This document shows, piece by piece, positions 22,612 to 33,739 of a stretch of 64,000 nt of DNA. The notes below the pieces were generated by a model. The model was not told where the DNA came from. It saw only the letters and a list, made by a program, of their open reading frames with translations, and did not search any database. Each line of letters begins with the position of its first letter. The stretch's first letter is position 1. The position numbers and the translations under genes were made by a program. Source of the DNA: Piper betle (Eukaryota; Streptophyta; Magnoliopsida; Piperales; Piperaceae); contig JAURVB010006542.1 of the NCBI GenBank assembly GCA_033002965.1, positions 33,684-97,683 of the forward strand. Reading direction: 5' to 3'.

Positions 22612-23780
22612 TTAGCATTTGACAGAACGATAATTGACAGTAAGATGGCCCTGTTGGTAGCCATGGCCATTGGTGTCAATCTGATTGAACACTCCCCATT
22701 GGTAGCCATGGCCATTGGAGTAATTCTCATTGTCACTTGAGCGCCAGTAGCCATGTTTGTTACCTACATTTTTGACAAATAAAAAAACCAATAAATATAC
22801 GGTAGATATTTCTCCAGACATTTTATACTTTCACGGCTATTCGAAAACAATCCTTTGACTCTATTAATTAATAATTTCATTTTAAATATTATCTCGGCCA
22901 ATCCCACCCTGTATAGCCTTGTACCCTCTTCAAAACTGGTGTGCTTGAGATTTTCGTATCATTTTAGTTCCTACCCGATTTTTTAATTTGAAACTTTCCC
23001 TAAGCCTAATTTTTCGTTGAAAACTGCTGTATTTTAATTGGTATTTAATCAAATATTGATCACAAAATATATTTTCAATGTCTAATAAAATATTTTATTT
23101 ATATTTTTAAGATCCAATTGACCCTTCTTCAATGCGGTCGAACTATAAATACAATATATAATCAGTACAATATTTAAAACTTTGATTAATATTAATGTAA
23201 TTGTATTACATATTATTGCTCGGCACTCTCTAGTTAAGTGTTTATGTTAATGCTTATATATTCTTATTACTAAAAATGAAACTCAATACTGATTTTTGAT
23301 TAAAAGTATGAGATTTGACAAATTAAAATACAACAAAAATAAAAAAATTAAAGTAAATTATTATAGTTTATCTTCTCATTTAATTACTATTTCTTTTATA
23401 GTCAATTAGAATCTGCCTCCAAGATATTAGATTAATATATTGTGTCTTAGTATTTAATGAAACTTTATTTACAAAATTTAAAGTCACGCGCATGGCACAA
23501 CATCTTCCATAGTTACCCTCAAGCATAAGCCACATGAAGCTTCGCCGGACGGTCCAATGGGGCCGCAGAAGGCAGTCCAGCCATATTTCTCCCGCCAACT
23601 TAGCGGCTTTCCAGCATCGCACGTGGAGCAGTAAGCGGCAACTTTGGTCAAGTCCCAATTATTCTTGGCCGGATAATAGTAATTGTAGGTGGCCATCACA
23701 ATAGAAGCTTCAAAACCATTCACTACAAGAAAAAATATAGAACATGAAATCAAGAAGACAACTAGAGATACACTCTTCAT
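22612..23780 (-). pseudogene. PR-4 (barwin) copy B, two exons, damaged exon 2
   Basis: Exon 1 is 23780-23517: signal peptide [13 protein letters not shown]..., then the barwin N-terminal half ([44 protein letters not shown]). The intron is 23516-22764. Exon 2 is 22763-22612, ending [23 protein letters not shown]. Copy D keeps the central [22 protein letters not shown] segment, but B has a short substitute that reads [11 protein letters not shown]. The replaced bases copy CCAATGGCCATGGCTACCAA from ~40 bp further on. This removes a conserved Cys and the LDLD Asp residues and changes frame from exon 1. It is closest to intact among the PR-4 copies, yet probably not functional. Confidence 0.8.
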
Positions 23781-23829
23781 ATTGGCAAGCTTCAAATGTT
23801 CTAAGAAACTTGGTGTGAATTGAAAGAGG

Positions 23830-24470
23830 TGAATATTGGAAAGCTGGGATAGTTTGGTATACATGGAAGGAAGCCATGGATTTATAGAAGGTTTGATGGT
23901 ACTGTTTGTGAATGTTTGTGACATACAAGATGACAAAAGGTTTTGTGTAGCTTACAAAGAGACTACCTTTCGATTGGTTCTATTGAAAGTTACCTTTCAT
24001 GATTTTAGTGTTTCTAATATATGCAATTATTGGATGTTTTATTTGCAAAAGTTAATTTTCATGCTGTCATCCTTGCCTTTAAAAAAATTACTAAGACGTC
24101 AAAAAAATTTTAGTTGTTGTCTTTATTAAGATAATACGATTATCTAATCCGAATGGGGTAATTCTTTAGTTGGACAAATCTTTGATTGATTAGTATGTCA
24201 TCATCATCTTCTTTTTTATCTCGGACTTACGATAGGAATAAAGATTTAAAACTAATTTTTGGCTCAAAAACTCTTTAAGTCGACTTTATTTCGTGATTTT
24301 CCAAGTCAAGTTCCATGATTCATTCCCCACTTAGAAACATTGTGGTTGACTCACCAAGTCAAGTATAAAAATTATAATAAATATATTATTTTTCTTTTAA
24401 GCAAGTTAAATTAAATTAATACTCTAAAACAATGAAAGTTATATATTTATCAATTTCAAATGAGAAAGCT
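23830..24470 (-). repeat. PR-4 upstream repeat unit (promoter side of copy B)
   Basis: Same unit as 1568-2185 and 2196-2830, with the TATA region, CATACAAGATGACAAAAGG, and the distal CACCAAGTCAAGTATAAAAATTAT words. It joins a further unit directly at about 24476. Confidence 0.7.
23880..23886 (-). promoter_or_regulatory. TATA box of PR-4 copy B
   Basis: Minus-strand TATAAAT lies about 100 bp before the ATG at 23780. The same box precedes copies A (1609-1615), C and D. A start near 23850 would exclude the upstream Met codons of the longer open frame, supporting the ATG at 23780. Confidence 0.6.
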
Positions 24471-24475
24471 AGAGT

Positions 24476-27400
24476 TGGAATGGTGGGATAGTTAAGTATT
24501 TATGGAAGGAAGCCATGGATATATGGAAGGTTTGATGGCACTATTTGTGTAAAACCCGTGATTCGAGTCAGGGTTTTACATTACCGAACCAGTCGGTTCG
24601 ACCGTTGGTTCGAGTCGAGTCAGTTTCATGAACCGCGTGCTGAGTCGAGACCAGCCGTGAGTTTTGAGCGATGAGAGTCAGGTGTACCTGAATATATGAT
24701 GATAACGTCGAGAAGATGGTGAGAAATGAGTTATCAGAATATATGAAAGTATGCAGTATTTTTTTCTTTTTATATGTTTGATCGAAGAAATAGTTTTAGG
24801 CCGAATAACGCGTTAGGACGCGTTGGATTATATTCGGGTGGGTTATTAGTTATAGAGCATGCCATTTGGATGTTGTTGTATTTGTTTTATTTTATGTGAT
24901 TTTTCCATATTTTTCTAGATTTTTTTAGAATTTATTACGAACTAGTTATTATTTTGACTCGAGTAGGAATCGAGTCAATACTTAATTACGAAACTGCCAC
25001 TACAGCATTTTTTTCACCCTCCCGAACTTTTTCACCCTCCCGACCTTTTTCACCCAAACCCCCGCCGACCCTCGTGCTCGTCGCTGCCGCCGCCGCCGCC
25101 GACGCCATGCTGCCGCCGATCGACGCCGCCCCGCCCCGTCGTGCCGTCGCCGTGCCGCCACGACCCACCCCGGCCACCGTCTCGCCGCCACGACGCCGGA
25201 ATCGCCCCACGAAACCACCTCGGCCGCCGCCACTTCGGGCCGGATTCCGCCGCCGTCCGGGCCGCTCCGCCGCCGGTGTGACCCTGACGAGCACCCCCTC
25301 GCCGTCGCCGACATTTCCCCCACCATCCCGACCGTCGTCGAGGCCGGCCGGAGCCCCGATCGGAGCACGCCGCCGCCGCCGCCCACTTTCGACGTCGCCG
25401 CCGACGGCCATCGCCGCCTCGGCTACCCTGTTTGACACCACCATTGGACCGAGCTCGTCGAGCTGGTGCCGATAGACCCCCTGATTGCCCCGTCCCGAAT
25501 CATCGCCGGAAAACCGTCGGAATTTGCCGGAAAACAGCCGACACTCGCCGGAAACCGCCGATACTCGCCGGAAAACCGCCGGAACCGCCGGAAAATTAGA
25601 TTCGTGGGAAATTCGCCTGATCATCCGCCGAACGCACCCGGTCCAATCTGATCGGACTTCGGACGCCGCTAGGTGCCGAATTCGAGTTTCGAGCCACGAA
25701 ACGGAAACCCTAGCCGTCGCCGATTTTCGACGACGCGAGGTATAATTTATTTTAACTTAATTATTTGAAAGTATTGATTATTAGAATTTGCATGCTATGA
25801 TTGATGAATTGTGCATTGTAATTACTTATATAAATGTGGATTTGATTTAGAATAAAATATGAAATTTGTGGAATTGTGTGGTGTTAAAAATAGAAGTTAT
25901 GAAACTAATTAGGGTTATTAAGTAATAATCATGATCTAATCAAACTAGCTTAAGTAGACTCGCTAGAATTGATATAGGTTGATGTGTGTTGATTGACGTG
26001 TGATTGTGTTGATTGTGTGTGCATGCTATAGGATGTGTGATTCATCATGCGGGCGTTAGTTTTTAGCTTGATTGTGTAGGTACGGTGTAGGAGCTCGCCG
26101 CCTAGGCGCGTGGACCCGTTTGGAGCTTTTACCAGGTCCGTTTAGGACTCGTTCTCTATTTTTACGCTATTCTATTGTGTATTTGATTTATCATGTGCAG
26201 GACGAGTTAAGTGGCGTTTTATCGGATCCCACTTAACTCGGGCCATTTAGCCAACAGTTCTTTTCCGGATTAATAACCCTCGAGGCTGAGATCCCTCGAG
26301 TTTGTTTTCGAACTTCAGATCCAGCTCACGTTGCCTTCGGGCCTATTGTATAAATCCCAACCCAGACCTATATATATGTATAGTTTTCGTGTTTTTGTGA
26401 GAGATTGAATGAGGGAAATCCGACTACCGTGCTACGCGAGCGGGCACGTGTGTGTCGATAGTGGGCTCTGGAATGGTGTGCGGGCCGTTTCATTCCCGAG
26501 GGATCCTGACAACTCCACCTTTGAGTTCCTCAAACCCGGAGAAGTGTGGAGGTTCACGGGTACTGCATTGCAGCGCATGTCTAGACTTGTGGTTTCAAAG
26601 GGTACTGAAGGCGACTGCCTGAGAGTACTCGGCCTTCGTGCTCAAGGCCAGGAGTAATATGGAAGGTGCAGAGGGCGGAAAGGAATGAGATTTGACGCGA
26701 GAAGCAATAGAGAAATGGCCGAGGCATGAGAATGTGAAAGATAGGGGGACGCTGTCGACCCGAGGGCGACGGCTCCCGTAGGTGCCCTGATGAGAGTTCT
26801 TGAGGAAGTATATGGTTTTCATTCAACAGGAGAGTTTGCTCTCCTGTGCTAGATTGATATTAGTTATTTTCCGGGCCGGTAACACTCGTTACTGACGGTT
26901 TTTCTATATATATGTAGGTGAGGAATGCGAGCGATGAAAGCTGTCGGGACTGCGGAGGAGCAGCACAGAACCGCGTACACATGTACCTGCCGCGTGTAAC
27001 GTATAATGATGGTATGTTATTGTTATGTAAACGATAATTTTGATGTGTTTGTTTAGATAAATTACTTGATATGAAATGAACAGATAAATGGGAATGAGCC
27101 AGGAGCCTTGAGTTCAGGCTCGGCTCAGGTAAAAACAAATGAGATAATGGTTGAATGTCATGGTAGATTAATATGTGTTACCGTATTTTTATAAAATAGT
27201 ATATATTTTCTTTTGGTTTCTCATTTATTATTTTGTCTTGTCTTTGCTTGTACATCATAGCATGCATGTAGGACCACGTTAGAACCCACGCATCCCATCC
27301 ATGCATTTCATGTTGCATCTCCATCTTGAGACACCGAGGGCAGATCCGGGTCGGCTTAACCAAACCCAGTAGATTAGCGAACGGTTCGGTCGCCGGTGAC

Positions 27401-28019
27401 ATTTCCGGGTCGGTTCACGGGTGAGCCGAAACGGGGTGTTACAATTTGTGCATGTTTGTGACATCCAAGATGACAAATGGTGTTGTGTAGCTTACTAGGA
27501 GACTCCTATTTGATTGGTTCTATTGAAAGTTACCGTTCATGTTTTTACTGTTTGTAATATGTGGAAATATTTGATGTTTTATTTGCAAAAGTTAATTTGC
27601 ATTTTGTCATCCTTGCCTTAAAAAAATTACTAGGACATCAAATATTTTCCAGTGGATGTCTTTGTTAAGCTAATACGATTAACTAATCTGAGTGGTGTAA
27701 TTTTTTAGTTGGATAAATCTTTGATTGATTAGCATGCCATCATCTTCTTCTATTTTATCTCGGATTCACGATAGGACTAAATATTTAAAACTCATTTTTG
27801 GCTCAAAAACTCATTATGCTGACTTTATTTTTTGATTTTCCAAGTCAAGTTCCATGACTCATTCCCCACTAGAGACATTGTGGTTGACTCACCAAGTCAA
27901 GTATAAAAATTATTATAAATATATTAATTTTCTTTTAAGTAAGCTAAATTAAATTAATACTCTAAAATAATAAAATTTATATATTTATCAATATAAATTG
28001 TCAAATCTAGAGTTGGAAT
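24476..28019 (-). repeat. Orphan PR-4 upstream repeat unit, split by a solo LTR
   Basis: Positions 24476-24547 and 27444-28019 together form one PR-4 upstream unit without a coding exon. The LTR at 24548-27443 interrupts the word CACTATTTGTGCATG, which is uninterrupted in the unit at 2264-2281. Confidence 0.75.
24548..27443 (+). mobile_element. Solo LTR, copy 1 of a ~2.9-kb LTR family
   Basis: 2896 bp with TGTAAAACCC...GGGTGTTACA ends, flanked by the 5-bp duplication ATTTG (24543-24547, 27444-27448). No primer-binding site, polypurine tract or gag/pol is inside. The interior has a very GC-rich block (25000-25650), a conserved GTAGGAGCTCGCCG segment near 26085, and TATATATA near 26370. Open frames in the GC-rich block (up to 212 codons on the minus strand) are low-complexity Arg/Gly or Pro/Ala products and are not called. 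The ends resemble long LTRs of Tekay/Del-type gypsy elements (inference). Confidence 0.88.
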
Positions 28020-28628
28020 GTTGGGATACTTGTTCTTGATTGTTACCTTGTTCAACCCACGGTAATCGACGCACAACCGCAATGATCCATCCGCCTTTTC
28101 CTGGAATAGAACAGGTGCCCCATAAGGTGCAATTGATGGTTGAATCTTCCCCGAATCCAGCAGCTCTCCTAGGTGGATCTTCAGCTCTGTGAGTTCCTTT
28201 GGCGACATTCGGTATGGCACCTTTGCTGGTGTCCTCGCTCCCGGCTCCAGCTCAATCCGGTGTTCGATTGCTCTCTTGGGAGGTAAGCCATCGGGCAACT
28301 CCGTGGGCATTACATCAGCATAGTCCTTTAGCAATCCCACTATAGGATCCGGGACCGTCACCACACGGTCCAGTTGGACCTCTACCATGACTGCAAGATA
28401 AGTCAAGTCCCCTCGCTTGCACCCCTTAGCCACTTGCATTGCCGACAAGTGCTTTGTATCGAAGGTGCAGTCCTCGACCACTGAAGGTGTCTTCTGGCCA
28501 CAAACAAAACTTGCTTCTACTTTGTCCATGATCAGGATCCCTCCAAGTTGTGGAAATACTCCAAACCCGGCAGTCCCCATGAAGGCATTCCCAATGAGTA
28601 GGTCGAAATCATCCATTTTGATCACCAT
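28020..28628 (-). pseudogene. Gypsy protease tail and truncated reverse transcriptase
   Basis: It opens with [13 protein letters not shown] (end of the protease domain) and runs through the linker ([14 protein letters not shown]) into RT, with [21 protein letters not shown] and [17 protein letters not shown]. It is lost before the palm motifs and the catalytic aspartates. The translated tail beyond 28020 is PR-4 flank read by chance. Confidence 0.85.
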
Positions 28629-28715
28629 CAGGTCCGTCTATCCCTCATAGTCTCCCAGGCCTATCTTCACGTTCCAGGCAATTCCTTGCACTTGCTTCGC
28701 CTGAGAATTGACCGC

Positions 28716-29492
28716 CTAAATCTTGCTGGTATTGGCCCCGGTCTTCAGCCCAAGCTTCAACGCCATCCCCGTTGAAATAAAACTGTGTGTAGCTCCAGTA
28801 TCGACTAGGGCTGAAACCTTCCTCCCATTTACCGTCATTGGTACATACATCAAGTTAGCTCCTCCTTGAGCCCCACGTTCAGCTCGAAGTGCCCTGAGCA
28901 CCTGAAGGGTTGATGCTCGGGTAGGAGGTCCCTCTTCCTCCTGGCCTGGGTTTGCCTCCGCTGAAATTATAGCACTGACCTTGGCTTTATTCGGACAGTC
29001 CCTTGCTCGGTGCGGTCCATCGCATATGAAGCATCCAGACTTCCTTACCTCGGTCCCCCGATTGTTGGGATTACCCGCCTTGAAGGGAAACCCCTTCTTC
29101 TTTGATTTCGGCCCCTGGAACGGCTTCTCCTTGCCATTCCGGATGTTGCCTTTGCCTTTACTACCTTGGAATTTCCTACTCAGGCCATCATCTCTTGAGA
29201 CCCCAGCGTGCTTGAAATCCACCAAGGCATCGGCGGCCACTAAAGCTGTGGGCAAATCCTGAATTTTCTGCCACTTTAGCTCCATCTGAGCCCATGGTTG
29301 CAAACCTGTAATGAAATTAAACAACTTGTCCTCCTCCGACATGTTCTTGATGTCTAGGAGATAAGAACTGAACTCCTTGACATATTCCCGTACGGTGCCT
29401 ATTTGCCTCAACTTCTTGAGTCGATCTCTTGCCATCCATGTTGAGTTAGTGGGCAAGAATTGCTTCGAAGCTCCCGTTTCAAGGAATCCCAA
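28716..29492 (-). pseudogene. Gypsy gag (C-terminal part), zinc knuckle and protease
   Basis: Gag core words RQIGTVREYVKEFSSYLLDI and LFNFITGLQPWAQ, then a basic linker. The zinc knuckle CFICDGPHRARDC (spacing C-x2-C-x3-H-x4-C) and the protease active site ALVDTGATHSF follow. A stop separates it from the downstream segment at 28628, and the upstream gag part is in another frame. Confidence 0.88.
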
Positions 29493-29629
29493 GTCTTCAT
29501 ACAGGTTCGACCAGCACTCTCATCCTCCTCGGTGCGAGTTCTATACCATAACTTGGCATCCCCCATCATGAACATGCTGGCCATAGAAACTTGGCGTTCT
29601 TCAGGTATATTTGCAGCAACGAAGTACTC

Positions 29630-29989
29630 TTAAATATCCCAGATGAAGTTCTCTAAGTCCTTGGCTGACCTAGTTCCCTCGAACTTCTTCGGCTCAGGCA
29701 CCTTGAGCCTGCCCGGGATCGAGCTTTCTTCGGCTGCACGGTCAACCCCACCGGGTTGAGGATATCCTGCGATCACCTGCTTCAACAGCACCACACCTGT
29801 GTGTAAAGCTTGTATGATATCCCAGAACTCCACCAATAGTTCCGCTGTCTGTTCTTCTTTAACACGGCTGGGCCTGGGTAGGTCGCTCACCCGAGTGTTC
29901 AAGTGCGCCATCCCTTCGACCCGTCCATCGTCATTGGTAGGTCCTCCCACCAGCACTTCCAACGGTGTCACTCTTTCTCGTGTGTCCAT
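29630..29989 (-). pseudogene. Gypsy gag N-terminal part
   Basis: Starts MDTRERVTPLEVLVGG and includes VPEPKKFEGTRSAKDLENFIWD, the start of the retrotransposon gag domain. An in-frame stop at 29630 and further frame changes separate it from the next segment (29492-28716). Homologous reading continues between them (for example KLWYRTRTEEDE-type residues near 29530) in other frames. Confidence 0.8.
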
Positions 29990-30328
29990 GTATCGGTAAA
30001 GTTACCGGTAGAATGTGGAGTCTCCCCTCAGAAAGTTGTGTTATGCCCCGCAAGTTTTCTGGCTTTCACCGAACACTCGCTCTGATACCATATTTATGTA
30101 AGCTAATGGTTGACAAAATGGGTATTTTTAAAATACAACAATTCTAATTAAGTTGGTGTTTTCAACCTTCTTAGTTACAAGGACTTGCAGCAAATTCAGT
30201 CTCCATGTCCATAACAACATCGATATCATAAATAATTTTAGTACTTAATTTATTGCATTTAAATTTATTCTGGCCTAAAATCTTAATATTTGATTAGGCC
30301 TCTTCATCAGAATATGGAGAAGAGTAAT

Positions 30329-32008
30329 TTAGCATTTGACAGAACGATAATTGACAGTAAGATGGCCTGTTGGTAGCCATGGCCATTGGTGTCAATCTGA
30401 TTGAACACTCCCCAGTCAAGATCCAACCCTCCATTGCTGCATTGATCCATAATTCTCACTGTCACTTGAGCGCCAGTAGCCATGTTTGTTACCTACATTT
30501 TTTTACAAAAAAAAAAACAAAATATAAATATATGGTAAATATTTCTCTAGGCATTTTATACTTTTTGAAAACTTTCCTTTGACTCTATTAATTAATAATA
30601 TTATTTTAAATATTGTACCATATTGGCCAATCCTAACTGGTATACCTTGTACCCTCTTAAAAACTGGTATGGTTGAGACTTTCGTATCATTTTAGTTCAA
30701 ACTAGATTTTTTAATGTGAAACTTTCCCTAAGCCTAACTTTTCATTGAGAACTGTTGTGTTTTAATCCTAATTGCAAAAATTGGGATTGAACATTAAAAT
30801 CAGATTGGAAGAGAGTCATTGAATCTGACCGAATGATAAAAAATTGGACAAAAATCGGTTCACTTGAATCAGTCAAAATTAATGGGTTATTATTAGTTAT
30901 AAAATATATTATTTTGATGTTATGGTATATATTATAATTTATAGTAATTTTTTAAAAAATTTTGGATTTTTATTAATTATTTAAAGTTACTTATTATTTT
31001 TGACTTGTGTCGAAGTCAAGTCAACTTTTAATTATGAGAATGCCACCGACCATTTCTTTACCCCCGATTCTCTCTCCCTGATCACTGACGGTGTGCCCAT
31101 CCTTCACCCCTAGCGACGCCGCCTCCAACTGCCATGTACCCTTTTCAAAATTGGTATGGTTGAGATTTTCATATCATTTTAGTTCATACCCGATTTGTTA
31201 GTTTGAAACTTTCCCTAAGCCTGATTTTTCGTTGAAAACTGCTGTATTTTATTTGGTATTTAATCAAATATTGATAGAAAAATATATTTTCAATGTCTAA
31301 TAAAATATTTTATTTATATATTTCAAATCCAATTCAGCCTTCTTCAATCCCGTCGAACTATAAATAAAACACATAATCTATACAATATTTAAAATTTTGA
31401 TTAATATTAAGATAATTATATTATATATTATTGCCAACCATCTCTAGTTAAGTGTTTATGTTAATGCTTATGTATTCTTATTACTAAAAGGAAAACTCAA
31501 TACTAACTTCTGATTAAAAGTATGAAATTTGACAAATTAAAATACATCAAAAATTAAAAAAATTAATTAAATTGTTATAGTTTATCTGCTTATTTAATTA
31601 CGATTCATTTTATAGTCAATCAAAATCTGCATCTTAGATGTTAGATTATTATATTCTATCTCAATATTTAACGAAAATTTATTTATAAAATTTAAATTTA
31701 TCAATAGTATAAGCCACACATGGCCCAACATCTTGTGTAGTTACACTCAAGCATAGGCCACATGAAGCTTCGCCAGACGGTCCAACGGGGGTGCAGAAGG
31801 TGGTCCAGCTGTATTTCTTCCTCCAACTTACCGGCTTTCCGGCATCCCACATGGAGCAGTTAGCGGCAACTTTGTTCAAGTCCCAATTATTCTTGGCCGG
31901 ATAATAGTAATTGTAGGTGGCCATCACATTAGAAGCTTCAAAACCATTCACTACAAGAAAAAATATAGAACATGAAATCAAGAAGACAACTAGAGATACA
32001 CTCTTCAT
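30329..32008 (-). pseudogene. PR-4 (barwin) copy C, two exons, frameshifted near the C-terminus
   Basis: Exon 1 is 32008-31745 ([13 protein letters not shown] signal peptide, then [43 protein letters not shown]). The intron is 31744-30493 and holds a foreign insertion. Exon 2 is 30492-30329 and keeps [17 protein letters not shown] and [15 protein letters not shown], but one C of GGGCC is lost just after GYQQ. The last ~12 residues, including the final Cys, are therefore out of frame. Splice sites look usable, so a transcript is possible. If the lost base is an assembly error, this would be the one complete PR-4 gene of the window. Confidence 0.78.
30768..31130 (+). mobile_element. LTR-family fragment inserted in the PR-4 C intron
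   Basis: Absent from the PR-4 B intron. It contains the middle segment of the ~2.9-kb LTR family (GGGTTATTATTAGTTATA, then TTGACTTGTGTCGAAGTCAAGTCAA, TTATGAGAATGCCACCGACC and the start of the GC-rich part). About 125 bp of PR-4 intron (CTTGTACCCTC...TTTTAAT, 30645-30768) is repeated after it (31131-31255). Confidence 0.65.
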
Positions 32009-32145
32009 ATTGGCAAGCTTCAAATGATCTAAGAAACTTGGTGTGAATTGTAAGAGGTGAATATTGGAATGGTGGGATAGTTAGGTATATATGGAAGGAA
32101 GCCATGGATATATAGAAGGTTTGATGGAATATGGAGAAGAGTAAT

Positions 32146-32460
32146 TTAGCATTTGACAGAACGATAATTGACAGTAAGATGGCCCTGGCCATTGGTGTCA
32201 ATCTGATTGAACACTCCCCAGTCAAGATCCAACCCTCCATTGCTGCATTGATCCACAATTCTCACTGTCACTTGAGCGCCAGTAGCCATGTTTGTTACCT
32301 ACATTTTTGACAAAAAAAAAACCAAATATAAATATACGGTAGATCTTTCTCCAGACATTTTATGCTTTCACGGCTATTCAAAAACTTGGTGTGAATTGAA
32401 AGAGGTGAATATTGGAATGGTGGGATAGTTAGGTATATATGGAAGGAAGCCATGGATTTA
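32146..32460 (-). pseudogene. PR-4 copy D: promoter and exon 2 only, exon 1 deleted
   Basis: The promoter and 5' untranslated part (TATAAAT, minus strand, 32460 down to about 32390) joins directly to the end of the intron (TCTCCAGACATTTTATGCTTTCACGG) and then to exon 2, 32298-32146. Exon 2 reads [32 protein letters not shown] and [12 protein letters not shown] with the normal stop, and lacks four residues (HGYQ) by an in-frame 12-base deletion. With no exon 1 there is no signal peptide or N-terminal half. It sits just upstream of copy C. Confidence 0.82.
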
Positions 32461-32479
32461 TAGAAAATTTGATGGCGCA

Positions 32480-32889
32480 TGTTTGTGGCAAGATTACAAA
32501 AGGTGTTGTGTAGCTTACAAGGAGACTACTATTTGATTGGTTCTATTGAAAGTTACCTTTCATGTTTTTACTGATTGTAATATATGGAATTATGGGATGT
32601 TTTATTTGCAAAAGTTAATTTGCATGTTGTCATCCTTACCTTAAAAAGAAAATTATTAAGACCTCAAAAAATTTTTAGTTGTTGTCTATGTTAAGGTAAT
32701 ACGATTATCTAATCCGAGTGGGGTAATTGTGTAGATTAGCATGTCATCATCGTCTTCTTTCATTTTATCTTGGATTCACAGTAGGACTACAGATTTAAAA
32801 CTCTTTTTTGACTCAAAAAAACTCTTTAAGTCGACTTTATTTCTTGATTTTCCATGTCAAGTTCCACAACTCATTCCCTTGAATTGAAT
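32480..32889 (-). repeat. PR-4 upstream repeat unit (5' of copy D), truncated
   Basis: Carries the GTGTTGTGTAGCTTACAAGGAG to TTGATTTTCCATGTCAAG part of the PR-4 upstream unit. Near 32880 it switches abruptly to UGT 5' flank (GAATTGAATGCATTC). Confidence 0.65.
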
Positions 32890-33739
32890 GCATTCTATGC
32901 AGTTCATTGCACCTGTTTTTTATTAGTCCATTTATTAATATAATAAGTCATATAATATACTTACATTTATTTCGAAGCTAGATCATACAATATATTAAGC
33001 ATATATTATATTACTTACAACATTAATGTCCCAATCGGCCAGTCTACATATAATTAGCTTTTTAGATAAACTATAATAAACGATTAATTTTATTAAGTAA
33101 TTTTGTATTTTAAAACTGGACAACTAGTATGTGCAAATTATTTTCTTCCAAATACCATACATGCGTGCCACGTGTCCTATTTCTCGTGTAAGCTGGGGCG
33201 CATGAGTAAACTTAAATATTTTTCACAAAAATAATTAATAGTAAAAATATTTTGCAGCACACCTACCTTGACCCTAGAATTGAATGCATTCTATGCAGTT
33301 AATTGCACCTATTTTTATTAGTCCATTCACTAATGTAATAAGTCATATAAGATACTTTGTCCATTCACTAATATAATAAGTCATATAATATACTTACATT
33401 TTTTTCGAAGCTGAGTCATACAATATATTAAGCAGATATTATATTACTTACAACATTAATGTCCCAATCGGCCAGTTTACATAAGCTTAACATTGCCTAT
33501 ATCTAATGAGCTGACAAGGATATTTGGAAATGCGTGGCTTGTGGATTTACCTTTCAAATTTTCAGTTTTAGGTAGAAGGCTCCCCGAGTCAAACTTTACA
33601 AAATTTAATTATATGCCATTGTTTTCGTGTAAGCTGTAATTAATTTTGTCAACCGGGAAGTTAAAAAATGTGTGATTATAATCATGATCATCCCACATAG
33701 AAAATTAAGTAGCTTTTTAAATTATGGGCATAGATCATT
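32890..33739 (+). other. Tandem copies of UGT 5' flank
   Basis: Intergenic sequence. 32890-33280 and 33285-33600 both carry GAATTGAATGCATTCTATGCAGTT, ATAATAAGTCATATAA and GAAGCT(A/G)G-TCATACAATATATTAAGCA, as seen upstream of UGT A and UGT B. The stretch 33600-33739 continues across the solo LTR into 36698. No gene is seen. Confidence 0.6.

Larger units (their letters stand above)
28020..30110 (-). mobile_element. Truncated Tekay/Del-like gypsy fragment (gag-protease-start of RT)
   Basis: Minus-strand internal region with the primer-binding site TGGTATCAGAGC at 30085-30096. Only a few bases of the LTR end (TTACA) remain next to it. Gag, zinc knuckle, protease and the first part of RT follow, and the element stops inside RT at about 28020. 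Both ends join PR-4 repeat sequence: a PR-4 upstream unit on the left (GAATGTTGGGATAC) and PR-4 3' flank on the right (ACAAAATGGGTATTTTTAAAATAC). No target duplication was found, so the right end arose by recombination or deletion. Confidence 0.85.

Noticed and set aside
24954..25650. Long open frames (up to 212 codons) in the GC-rich part of the solo LTR
   Set aside because: They are Arg/Gly or Pro/Ala low-complexity in all phases and lie inside an LTR; copies 2 and 3 do not preserve the frame.
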